DNA of 64,000 nucleotides from contig PYIU01000004.1 in assembly GCA_003415625.1 (NCBI GenBank), positions 4,216,001 through 4,280,000 on the forward strand, given 5' to 3'. A model generated the notes under the pieces. That model ran no database searches and was not told the origin of the DNA. It was given only the letters and a program-made list of their open reading frames with translations. This document shows, piece after piece, positions 11,301-20,963 of this stretch (positions are counted from its first letter, which is position 1; each line of letters begins with the position of its first letter). Both the position numbers and the translations under genes were made by a program. This DNA is from Aquanectria penicillioides. Taxonomy: Eukaryota; Ascomycota; Sordariomycetes; Hypocreales; Nectriaceae.

Positions 11301-13264
11301 ATCGACGGACAACACACGGATGCTTCGTTCCAGCACCGAGTCGGCTACGTCCAGCAGCAGGATCTTCATCTTAACACCATGACTGTTCGAGAGGCGCTCG
11401 AGTTCAGTGCCCTTCTCCGACAATCTGCCGAAATCCCCAAGGAAGAAAAGCTCAGATACGTCGAAGAGGTCATCGACATGCTCGACATGGAAGAGTTCTC
11501 GGATGCCGTTATTGGAGTTCCCGGAGAAGGTCTGAACGTTGAACAGCGAAAACGTCTCACCATCGGTGTTGAGCTGGCTGCTCGACCCCAGCTTTTAGTC
11601 TTCCTTGATGAACCCACTTCCGGTCTTGATTCTCAAACATCTTGGGCCATTTGCGACCTCATCGAAAAGTTGACGGCCAGTGGTCAGGCTGTTCTCTGCA
11701 CCATCCACCAACCGTCTGCTATTCTTTTCCAGCGATTCGACAGGCTTCTTCTTCTGGCCCCCGGTGGCAAAACTGTTTACTTTGGAGGTAAGTTAACTCA
11801 ATGTGTCCTACTAATCATCAATGCTAATGATTTTAGATCTTGGCGAGGGTGCACAGACTCTCCTTGCGTATTTCGAGCGAAACGGTGCCTCTCCATGCCC
11901 TCCCAGGCCAACCCCGCCGAGTACATGCTCCAGGTCATCAAGCCTCCCAACGACGACACGGTTTCTACTATTGATTGGCATCAAATCTGGCGAGACTCTC
12001 CCGAGTTCCAAGACGTCAAAAAGGAGCTCTCTCGCTTGAATGCACTTCCTATCACTCAACCCGCGGATGAAAACAATGCGGCCAGCGTTGGAGACGAGTC
12101 TCAGCATCATGAATTCGTGTCCTCATTCGTCACCCAATTCTGGCAGGTTCTCTTCCGGACCTGGAAGCACTTCTGGAGATCGCCGACCTACCTCTGGTCA
12201 AAGATTATTCTCACTGTCATTTCGGTAAGCTTATTGTAATCTTGAAAGGAATGCTTCATGTTACTAATCATTTTGCAGTCACTTTACCTCGGATTCAGCT
12301 TCAGCGCCAATAATACAATCCAAGGCCTTCAGAACCAGCTTTATGCTATTTTCATGTTCCTCGTCCTCTTTGGCAATATCAACGAGCAAATCATGCCCAT
12401 GTTTGTTCCTCAGCGTGACTTATACGAGGTCCGAGAGAGGCCGTCGAAGATCTACCGCTGGACCAGTGAGTTTCCTTCCTTTTACAAATCCGTCAACTCC
12501 GACTAACTCTTCTTAGCTTTTGTTCTGTCAAACATTCTTGTAGAGGCCGCCTGGAACACCATCATGGCAGCGCTAGTCTACTTTTCCTGGTATTATCCTG
12601 TCGGCTTCGTGCAAAACACAACTTCCGACGATGTGCACATTCGAGGGTTCCTCATCTTCCTTTTCGTGTGGATGTTTATGCTTTTCACCAGCACATTTTC
12701 CCACTTTGCTATCGCTTGGATCGAGGTGCCCGAAGTAGCTGGCGTTCTTGCTACTCTGATGTGGATGCTTTGCATTGCCTTTTGCGGGTGAGTATTTTCT
12801 CAAGCCTTTCCGATTTTCACATGGACAAGCCGCTAACGATACATAGAATTGGTGTGCCCTTTTCCGACATTCCAAAGTTCTGGAGATTCATGTACCACGC
12901 ATCGCCCGCGACGTATCTCATCAGTGGCGTCATGGGTGCTGCCGTTTCTGGTGCAGACGTTACGTGTGCTGACAACGAGATTCTTCCGATTGCTCCTCCA
13001 GCCAATATGACCTGCAATGACTTCTTGGGTCCATTCATCAGTGTGGCTGGAGGCTCGCTAATCAACCCAGAATCTCGAGAGTCTTGCGGTTACTGCGCTA
13101 TCGAGTCTACAAATGCCTTTTTGGACAGATTCAACATCTCGTATAGTAACCGATGGAGAGATTTCGGCTTGTTGTGGGCATATGTCCTGTTCAATGTGGC
13201 AGCTGCCCTGGCTTTGTATTGGCTGTTTAGAGTTCCCAAGGGTGCGGGTGTAAAGCGAAAGTAG
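8327..13264 (+). CDS. Full-size ABCG (PDR-type) efflux transporter, two single-base frameshifts
   Basis: Eleven exons: 8327-8948, 8997-9448, 9500-9596, 9646-10133, 10187-10781, 10835-11168, 11217-11787, 11837-12224, 12279-12465, 12517-12787, 12847-13264. Architecture is NBD1-TMD1-NBD2-TMD2. NBD1 has the PDR-typical Walker A with Cys for Lys ([14 protein letters not shown]), signature [10 protein letters not shown] and degenerate Walker B ([13 protein letters not shown]). NBD2 has a normal Walker A ([15 protein letters not shown]), degenerate signature [12 protein letters not shown] and Walker [15 protein letters not shown]. Both TMDs are present. The frame is lost at GGGG 10647-10650, before the GYEN motif of the large extracellular loop, and at CCC 11902-11904, before NPAEYMLQV. 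With both bases added the exons total exactly 1475 codons, the normal PDR size. Plasma-membrane export of drugs or secondary metabolites is the family role. Confidence 0.88.
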
Positions 13265-13385
13265 TATAGAATTCGGATCAAAAACGGTGTTTCTTGATCT
13301 TATTTGATCCTCTGGTAATAATTGTATAGAGGGTAATGGGAATGCTACGATAGAGGAAGGCTATCTGAATATAATCCTTTTGCCA

Positions 13386-14393
13386 CTAATCTGTCTCGTC
13401 ATTGCGCTTTTTGAATTCTGGATCCAGCACTGCCTCTCGTCCCATAGATTCCAGATGGTCCCTGAAGCTTGGGACCTCAACTTTGTTCTTCAATTGAGAT
13501 GGCATGATTGCTCCCTCGATCCCAGCAGTATAACCAAAATCAGCCAGGAATCCAGCCGCATCAAGAACTTCCAAGGGAGCGTTAAAGGCTTCGTGCATGC
13601 TCTCAACTGTCATTTGCACAAAGTCCACCTCCTCGCCAGCAACTTCAGACCACGCGTCGAGAACCGAGGCCACAGTCATATCGCTATCATACGCTAGAAG
13701 CTTTGTGCCCGGTTCTTCGTCCTCAATGAGCGCACGCACATATAGTCCTGTGGACATTGGTGCATCTATGATTAGTAGCTTGAAGTCCTTTGGCCCTGGC
13801 AGAATCATAGTGTGACGTCCAGTTTGTGGATTGATTTTGGGGAACAGGAAGGCATTGTCGTTGTAGATGCACATATAGAGGAATGAGGATTTCTCGTAGA
13901 GCTCGCGAAGTTCTGCCATGATGAACTTCACCGCAGCAGCCTTTGATTCCCAATGGAACGAGTGGTAATATTTTCCGTTTGATGCCTCCGTCATAGGAGC
14001 AAACGCGGAATAGACGTATCTTTCCAAGCTTGGAACCTTTGATGCGACAATGGCAGAATTCTTGGCGTTTTGTAGCTCCGTCTCATACCCAAGCTTGTTG
14101 CTGGTGTCTTGATCCTTTCCCTCAGCCAAAGCGTCCCTGAAGGTGCCCCAGAAATCCGTATTGACGAAGATGGCAGTGGCACCCTCGAAGGCTCGTGACA
14201 AAGACTCTATATCTGACAAGTCGCCTTGGACAACTTCGGCCCCGAGAGATGCAAGCTCTTTGGCCTTGTCGGAGCTCGGGGATCGAGTCATGCAGCGCAC
14301 ATGCCAGTCGGGAAGGCTGAGGAATACTCTGGAGGCGGAAGAGCCTTGGTTTCCCGTGGCACCTACAATGACGATAATTTTCGAAGGAGCCAT
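13386..14393 (-). CDS. NmrA-like NAD(P)-binding protein
   Basis: Single exon, 335 aa from ATG 14393 (MAPSKIIVIVGATGNQG). The N-terminal Rossmann fold has GATGNQGSSASRVF as dinucleotide loop and continues with VRCMTRSPSSDKAKELASLGAEVVQGDL, typical of NmrA/HSCARG proteins, in which the catalytic Tyr-Lys of SDR enzymes is usually lost. Family members bind NAD(P) and act as redox sensors or transcriptional co-regulators (NmrA itself restrains the GATA factor AreA); others are reductases. Which applies here cannot be told. Codons continue in frame upstream, but ATG 14393 matches the start of the fold. It converges on the ABC transporter. Confidence 0.85.
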   Translation of the reverse strand: MAPSKIIVIVGATGNQGSSASRVFLSLPDWHVRCMTRSPSSDKAKELASLGAEVVQGDLSDIESLSRAFEGATAIFVNTDFWGTFRDALAEGKDQDTSNKLGYETELQNAKNSAIVASKVPSLERYVYSAFAPMTEASNGKYYHSFHWESKAAAVKFIMAELRELYEKSSFLYMCIYNDNAFLFPKINPQTGRHTMILPGPKDFKLLIIDAPMSTGLYVRALIEDEEPGTKLLAYDSDMTVASVLDAWSEVAGEEVDFVQMTVESMHEAFNAPLEVLDAAGFLADFGYTAGIEGAIMPSQLKNKVEVPSFRDHLESMGREAVLDPEFKKRNDETD

Positions 14394-14892
14394 TTTCACT
14401 ACTATGAGACGGCTTTTAGACGGTGTGGAAGAAAAATGTATGAAGGTGACGGGTAGGAATTCGGGTCGATTTTGATGAGGCAAGGTTGGATGGCACGGTA
14501 AGGGAGCAGGGCACCATGCGATATTTATGTGGATGTCCGTAAGTGCGTCGTTCCTCAATGAGTTTCCCAATACTAGATCTACACAATGGTTTCTATCTTT
14601 TCATTAATAATGCCCTTTGCGAAATAGACCTGAGCTGAGATTCTGAGGATCGATGGATTACGGTCAAGACGCGTCATGATTGGCTGTTGACCCGTAAGCC
14701 AATGCCGCTAACTTATCCGCATAAAGCAGTAAGCCAACTCCACGCATTCGTTGATGGTTTTGCAATAAGCACCATGCCACCAACATGATTCGTAATCTTC
14801 TCAGAGCATTCCTCATTCAGTCCACATCTCTCGAAGACCACACAGAGTCTTGATACAGTTGAAACTGCCGCTTTTCTTTGTTCATCTCCGCT
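14394..14892. promoter_or_regulatory. Divergent promoter between the NmrA-like and bZIP genes
   Basis: About 500 bp between divergent starts. No motif stands out. Confidence 0.4.
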
Positions 14893-16176
14893 ATGTCTAG
14901 CCGGGAGCGGACGGCGGGACCCAGGGATCAAGCCACCCACTCATCAAATAAAAAGCCGCCCGCAAAACGAGTCATCACGGCAGCTCGAAAAGAGCAAAAC
15001 CGCGTTGCTCAACAGGCATACAGTACGCATATCCATCCCCCGTATCTATAGGCCTTGGTGACTAATATTCAGAAAGGGCAACGGCAAAGAGAGCTCCGTA
15101 AAAGACGGAGAGATGATACCCCGCGCCAGCACAACTCTGGTAAACGGCAGCTTCCCTGGCTAAGACCATGCGAGGATGCAGGGCCAGATACATTCCAACG
15201 CAAGATCAAATCTCAAACACATAACCCAGGGGCCTCAGAGTCTTTCTTTGCTATACCAATACCTGGGAAGAGCAGTGGCCAAGGAAAGACCTTTGACCAA
15301 TGTCACCGCTTACCACGGTCCGCCGCGCCTAGTACTCAAGGCCGAACAACTGAACTTCCCTTTGACCTTGGTGTATTACTTCCAATCCACCAATCTGTGT
15401 CGAGTCCTATGACTATCGACAGTAATTTACTTTCCTCTTCATCATCACGCAGACTCTCGGGAGAGTCAAGTCCACACACCACATCTCATCCTAATGACGA
15501 GGGTAACGAGGATACTAACAACGCTACCACCACGGCAGTGCTTTCACTAACCCGCCCTCGGCAGACTGGGTCACATTCAGCATCCCCGACTATTAATTTG
15601 AACAACATTGAGCTTGTTACAATGAAAATATTTTCGGCTCTTGTTGAAAACGCAATGTCCTTAGGGTTCGACTTGGAGCAACTTGTCGCGTGCCGTGGCG
15701 ACTTCTTATCGCCCTTTTATCAGCCTGATGCATCCCCACAGAGCAGTCCCGAGTCATTGTTTACTTCTTGCACCTCATATATCAACTCAACTAGTGGAAA
15801 CAAAGATATTCCAGTCCATCTACGTCCTACCTTGGCGCAGATCCTGGTCCCGCATCACGCGAGCTTGGACCTCATTCCATTGCCTTTCCTACGGGAAAGG
15901 GCCATTATGTTATCCGTAGCGATGCCGGAAACGTTCAATATTTGGGAACTGAAGATGGATCTTTTCCACCGAGATGGGCTAATGCTCTGGCAACAAGCCC
16001 CTTCAAGGGATGGAGCCAAAATAGCCTGTAACACCTACCAGCCCTGGGATATGAGAAGTTGGGAAGCAGCACCATGGTTCCTGGAAAAGTGGTGCATGGT
16101 ATTTGGTGGCAGCGATAGCCCCTTCTGGAAACAAAGTACATGGTGGCATGCATTGCGAGGAGCTGCATATAGGTAA
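14893..16176 (+). CDS. bZIP transcription factor with DUF3425 domain
   Basis: Exon 1 (14893-15022) and exon 2 (15077-16176) join through an intron ending in AAAG to give 409 aa. The join reconstructs the fungal bZIP basic region: EQNRVAQQAYRQRQREL (Asn-x7-Arg type), followed by RKRRR. Only a short leucine-type helix follows. A Ser/Thr-rich middle leads to the DUF3425 domain (HLRPTLAQILVPHHASLDLI, PLPFLRERAIML, then WELKMDLFHRDGLMLWQQ and WFLEKWCMVFGG). This combination is common in ascomycete bZIP regulators of unknown target. The start at 15055 in exon 2 would lack the DNA-binding region and is not correct. A GTAAAT right at the stop (16172) could be a donor for one more exon; I could not find its acceptor. 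Confidence 0.85.
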
Positions 16177-16354
16177 ATCTTGAAAATCATTATGTTTCAA
16201 ATTCTTGAGGTCTCGCATGGTGCATTATCATGGCATTCTTGATTGTCAACTGAACTATTGTGATACGAGTGGAATTTGCACAGGGAATGAGTAATCAATG
16301 ATAAAACATGTCTCCAGGAGAGATGAACTGGTTTAAAAATCACCATCGTTCCAT

Positions 16355-18626
16355 CTAAAACTTCAAGTCTCGACATTCTCCTTCGAATCCTCCGTTCATC
16401 AAGCTAATCATCTCCCGACGTTTGAAGAATTCGTGGGCAAATAAACTCCTGGCTCCGTCTGTCACCAAGAGTTTGAATATCATACGGTCGCCACTCCTTT
16501 TTCCTCTTCGCCTTTGCTGCCCCACAATGAGCCTCAACCGCTCCGTGAGTGCTTTTGTGTTCTCTCGTAGCTCCCCCGACTCAAGAATAGTGATTGAGTC
16601 AATAAGGCAGTATATAACTAACCTGCATTGCCGCAGCTGCTTCATCAGCAGAGCGAAGATGTTCAGCAACAAGTCAAAGTCCTTCCCCTTGATCTGATCC
16701 GCCCAATGGCACTCGATCTGGTTCTGCTCATAGACTTGTGCAGCCCTTGGATTTGAAAGCAACTGTCCGATCAACTGGCACAGCAAGTTCTCAGCGCTAT
16801 AGTCGGTACGCCTATTGCCTCGTCGTTGTCTGCGCCCGCCGGCGCGAATTCCGCTGAAATATGACAATACAATGGTACTTTCGTCATCTTCATATTGCTT
16901 TGCAATGCGCGCGCAGAGATAAGAAAGCTTGGAGACAGGTTCGAGCGATTGTGACATGCCGTGGATGAGGAGAGCAGCGGATTGATTCTTGTTTTTAAGC
17001 CAGGTCTGATAGTCTGCTCTCGTTGTGAAGTTGGCTAGTTGTTTCATATACCTAGCTTTAGGGACCGAAACAAGTGCCTTTTGCATGTCACTAGTTGCTT
17101 CAGAGCCGCTAAAGCTTACACAATTCAAGATGGCATTTGCGTTAAGTCCTGTGCGGGAGGCGTTAGTCGACATGTCTTCAAGGAACACCCGGTGGGTTAG
17201 TATGTGGACTTTTTGCCTACCGGGCTTCTTAGCTGCTGTTTTGGCCGACTGCGAGACAGCTAGGGCATTTCCATCATGTGGCTTCTTCGATGATAGGAAG
17301 TGGTAATAGTCTCTAACAACTGCCTCGTGACTGCCGCTACCAGCTCCTAAATTATCAATGGTACCATACTCTGAAGGTGAAAATATCGTTTCCGGCCTGA
17401 GTTGCCTTCCATTGTACTTGGATGCATTATTGGCTAACTGTAGCCTCTCTTCAATCTGGGAAATTTCGAAATTAAAGATTTCTCTTTGAGCTACTTCATG
17501 TTTGATGCGCGCTTGGTTAGTAAAAGCCCTATAAGGTGAGATCAATTTTGTGACGAAACCTACTCTTCAACCTTTTAGACCCGTATTCTAAAAGCAGAAC
17601 TAAGGATTTAGCAAGTCTTTCGAATATTTCTATTGTATCTCCAATCATTGGGACTGTCAATCGATTTGTCTCGATGGCTCTCAAATAGCCACTCCATCCA
17701 GCCCCAAACTTGCAGATAATTGTTGCCAGTGTTTCAACGCCAGATTCATCAAATCTGTCTCCGTCGGCGATACTCTATTTTTTTTGCACTTAATGAGATC
17801 GGAATTCATTCGTAAAGAGAACAGGACAGCGCGTACTCACACGGAAGATACACTTCAGGGTACCTGCTCACCCATCCATCATATTAGCAGAGACATTGTG
17901 GGAATATTTGAATTTCCAGAGAATATGACGTACCGCACAAATAAATGCGATGCTGGTCTGTCGGTAGTGACTTCATCCATTGAGAAAGTGTACCGATATT
18001 ATCCTGAATCTGGCGAATATGTCCTCTCATAGAAGTAAGATTCCATGGGGGGAGCCTGAATCGATTGTTTGCTCGTTCTAATTCGACAGTCATGCTTCTC
18101 TCTTCTTCTTCTTCTTTATCTGAAACCAGTTCTTTGTCATTCCTTTTCTTGCTTTTCGGGCCCTTTTTATTACCACACGAGAATGATGTGACTGCTTCGT
18201 CAAGAGCTCTGAGAGACGATCCTGTCCAACACCACAAGTGCTCACTGAAATATCAATGTTAGTGACATCAAAAATTTTCAATTGCGTTGTGTGGCTTGAT
18301 TCTTACATTCTTTCTGTCTGCCTCACGTCTTCAGCTGGCGATATAAAGTTACGAACAGCATCGTTCCACACGAGGTTGCTGGGATTTTGCATATTATTTT
18401 GTATCCAGTTTGCTGCTATATCATCAGAGCGGCGGTTCGAGGCGTACGTATGATTGCTCATGTCATAATTCTCATAGGTGTTGGTAATGTTGTAGCGTTG
18501 GGAATCGTCACTCATGCTAACAGATGCCGCCGCTGGTGCGACTGCAACCTCTTGCTTCTGAACTCGCACCTCACCCGCATTGACAGCCTTGCCCAGGTTC
18601 TGGATGTGTCGACTTTCAGTCTCCAT
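16355..18626 (-). CDS. STAND/NLR-like protein with degenerate P-loop and N-terminal signalling motif
   Basis: Five exons (18307-18626, 17934-18244, 17841-17863, 17572-17774, 16355-17528) keep one frame for 676 aa. The 23-nt third exon is supported by frame and splice sites. The protein begins METESRH and at once carries IQNLGKAVNAGEVRVQKQEV, matching the C-terminus of the neighbouring lipase-like protein. A middle part (LCGTLKCIFR; WSGYLRAIETNRLTVPMIG; IFERLAKSLVLLLEYGSKR) resembles the helical region before the NTPase of fungal STAND proteins. The NTPase-like part keeps LLIHGMSQSLEP, a Walker-B-like VIYCLIDSI and FKLLVTDGARS, but I see no GxxxxGK[ST]. No WD40, ANK or TPR repeats follow. Inferred role: receptor or regulator of the adjacent effector. 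It could be a decoy or decayed NLR. Confidence 0.7.
18546..18605 (-). other. Putative amyloid-type signalling motif (receptor copy)
   Basis: Residues 8-27 of the STAND-like protein: IQNLGKAVNAGEVRVQKQEV. Aligned without gaps to the C-terminal motif of the lipase-like protein (20310-20369), 9 of 20 residues are identical and 6 more are conservative. Position at the extreme N-terminus of a STAND protein is where fungal amyloid signalling motifs (HRAM, sigma, PP) occur. The match is seen; the amyloid nature is inferred. Confidence 0.65.
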
Positions 18627-19224
18627 CCTCGACGGCAAGTAATTCTGAGCATACAACAACGAAGATTCTTTCCGGGCATTACCTGGATACCACTGCGAAA
18701 CAGGATATATCTACACAGGGCCATTTCTTTTCAAGCTTTCCGTTGGTGAAACCTGACAGAGATGCAACACCACGCAAACATGGATTGGTCTCGATTTGTG
18801 TCTCTCTTGTCACTCTTTTCTCTTTTCTTGAGCTCGCATAGCCTCGCAAGGGTGGGGTACAGCTTGGGCACAGTGCCATCATCTGATGGATGGGCCTAGA
18901 TGCCAGCCGAGACTCAGCCTGCAGCGACGAGGCAGGGTTCATCAAATCGGGACTTGCACCTGAACTTGAAAGTTGCACATTGGTCTGACCATGTATCGGG
19001 GCAGCCTGAGGGCGCATAATCCGACGGTCTAGGCGGTGAAGGAGAGCTAGAGCAGGCTCGTTGTGAAAGCATGTATTAAATCAACCAAAACGTGGAAAAT
19101 CGAAAAGAACATCCAATATATCTGTGGTCACTCAAATATCCTTTCATCTACGCAATTGAGGAGTTCTTTGATCAAGTTCCTGCCTATCCGATCCTTGCAG
19201 TCTGGTACACCTAAGACATCCGTT
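18627..19224. promoter_or_regulatory. Shared divergent promoter of the STAND-like/lipase pair
   Basis: 598 bp between the two starts. A 112-codon open frame on the minus strand (18679-19017) could be an upstream exon of the STAND-like gene but shows no domain and is not needed for a complete N-terminus. Confidence 0.45.
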
Positions 19225-20378
19225 ATGCCAAATTATGGGTTGATAAATGTGGCTGAAGGAGAAAATCCTGAAGTTGAGTAGGTGGGGTTTCAACAGTGGC
19301 ACTTTATTCAACGGTTAATACTTCTTCAGCATTGTCTTTCTCCACGGCCTTCGAGGTGAGATGAAGAAGACATGGACCAAGGATGGCGTCCTTTGGCCTG
19401 CCGATCTGCTTCCAGCCGACGTACCAAGAAGCAGGGTGTTCCTTTTTGGCTACGACAGTAGTATCACCAGCAAAGATCCAGGGAATGTCGCAAAGACGGA
19501 GATTCATAGCGATGCCGATGACCTCTGCGCCAAGTTGGCTGCTGAACGATCCAAGTCACAAACCGTGAGTGAGAATCACGCCGCTGTCCCTTCTCTCCGC
19601 CACGTTCTGTCCCCTCTGCCTTATTTGATACTGACAAAAGCTCCGGGGTGGGAACATTACAAACAGGAGACGCGGCCCATTATTATTATTGCGCATAGTC
19701 TAGGCGGGTTGGTAGCAACGCAATTCTTTATCAATGGTGAGCAGAGCAGTGATGACTCCATCGCAAAGAAGGTCGTCAAATGCCTCCGAGGCATCATTTT
19801 CTTAGGGACACCTTTTCGCGGCTCCTCAATGGCAAAACCAGCAGAGAACATTCGGAAAATTCTCGATCTCTTTGGGGTAGAGACCCAAGAGCATACCCTA
19901 AAACTACTTGGCGTTGACTCGCAACCTCTAAAAGAGCTGACGCGGTCATTCTCCAACTTGCTCATTAGGCGCCGAACATCGACAAGTTCAGCCAATAGGA
20001 TCGAGGCTTTCTTTTTCTATGAGACATTATTGACACAGCTTCATCACCTGCCTGTTCAAATTGTCGAGAGTGAGTCAGCACAGCTTTCAGGCTGTGGTAA
20101 TAGCGCACCCATACGCGCTGATCACCTCAATATCTGCAAGTTCAGCTCGAGTGAAGACGAAGGATACGGGATCATAATCGCTGCTATCATCAAAATTATT
20201 TCAAACGTTGAGATTGATGACACGAAAGTATGACCCTCTTGCTTTTGTACTATCAAGGTTCGAGGATGCTAACAACATCGGTGCCCAGGGTGGTGGGAGC
20301 AAGACTTGGATTAACAACTACGGGAAGGCTGTCAATGTTGGTAGCATCGCGATCGGCAGACAAGATATCCAATTTTGA
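19225..20378 (+). CDS. DUF676-type lipase-like alpha/beta hydrolase with C-terminal signalling motif
   Basis: Four exons (19225-19277, 19330-19564, 19667-20227, 20289-20378) give 312 aa in one frame. The domain is the lipase-like fold often found on fungal NLRs or as a separate SesB/SBLP effector: DIVFLHGLRGEMKKTWT at the start, WPADLLPADVPRSRVFLFGYD, nucleophile elbow IIAHSLGGLVATQFF, FLGTPFRGS, FFFYETL, and late His in RADHLNICKF. The 61-bp last intron (GTATGA, branch GCTAAC, acceptor CCCAG) is followed by a 29-codon exon encoding GGGSKTW and INNYGKAVNVGSIAIGRQDI. A model without this intron stops at 20233 and loses the motif. Inferred role: membrane-active cell-death effector controlled by the divergent STAND-like gene. 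Confidence 0.8.
20310..20369 (+). other. Putative amyloid-type signalling motif (effector copy)
   Basis: INNYGKAVNVGSIAIGRQDI close to the C-terminus of the lipase-like protein, after a Gly-rich linker. The core I-A-I-G resembles the I/V-Q-I/V/L-G core of RHIM and the RHIM-like fungal PP motif; assignment to PP rather than sigma is uncertain. Confidence 0.65.
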
Positions 20379-20963
20379 GAACATGGTGCAGAAGATGGCA
20401 CTCTTTTCTTCTTTTTGAGGGAGAACTAGGGTATGCAGCACGTATTTGAGTTTCTTTTTCTCGGCCCCGACGTTGGCCGTCATATTTGTCAACACTTACA
20501 TACGAGACCATGGCTTCAGCCTGCTTGAGCTAGTGTGATAGATTTGTTGCCTTTTGTTGCACCTTCACTGTGATATGGTGGTGGCGCCCGAGCTGCCACC
20601 CAATGAAACCACGATGGAGAGGGTGTGCAACTGTCGGCTGGATGATAATTCGAAAATTCACGCATGCCGCACTGTGGACATTCGAGGAGAAAACACGGTA
20701 CCAATGCAAATTCAACAAATCAAATCTTTTTTTGGATATCATGTGTTCAAATTTTGCTTGGCATAAGGGTTGTACTTTTCACTTCGTGGCGAAATGAGCC
20801 GCCCTAACCGAGCCCAAGGTTGACAAGCTATGAAAACCCGCTCAAAGACTATTGGAACTCGCAAATCTACCCGTTCTTTTCTGAGATTTCCTCCCTTCAC
20901 AATATCCGTGCTATCGATAAACCATTGCCTCCATAGACCCAGGCGCCACTCCTACAATACGCC
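20379..20963. other. Gene-free spacer, AAA ATPase promoter
   Basis: 585 bp with only short overlapping frames and no recognised element. Confidence 0.4.

Noticed and set aside
18679..19017. 112-codon minus-strand frame that might be an upstream exon of the STAND-like gene
   Set aside because: No domain, no convincing join to the next exon, and the gene already has a good ATG at 18626 with the motif at its expected N-terminal place.
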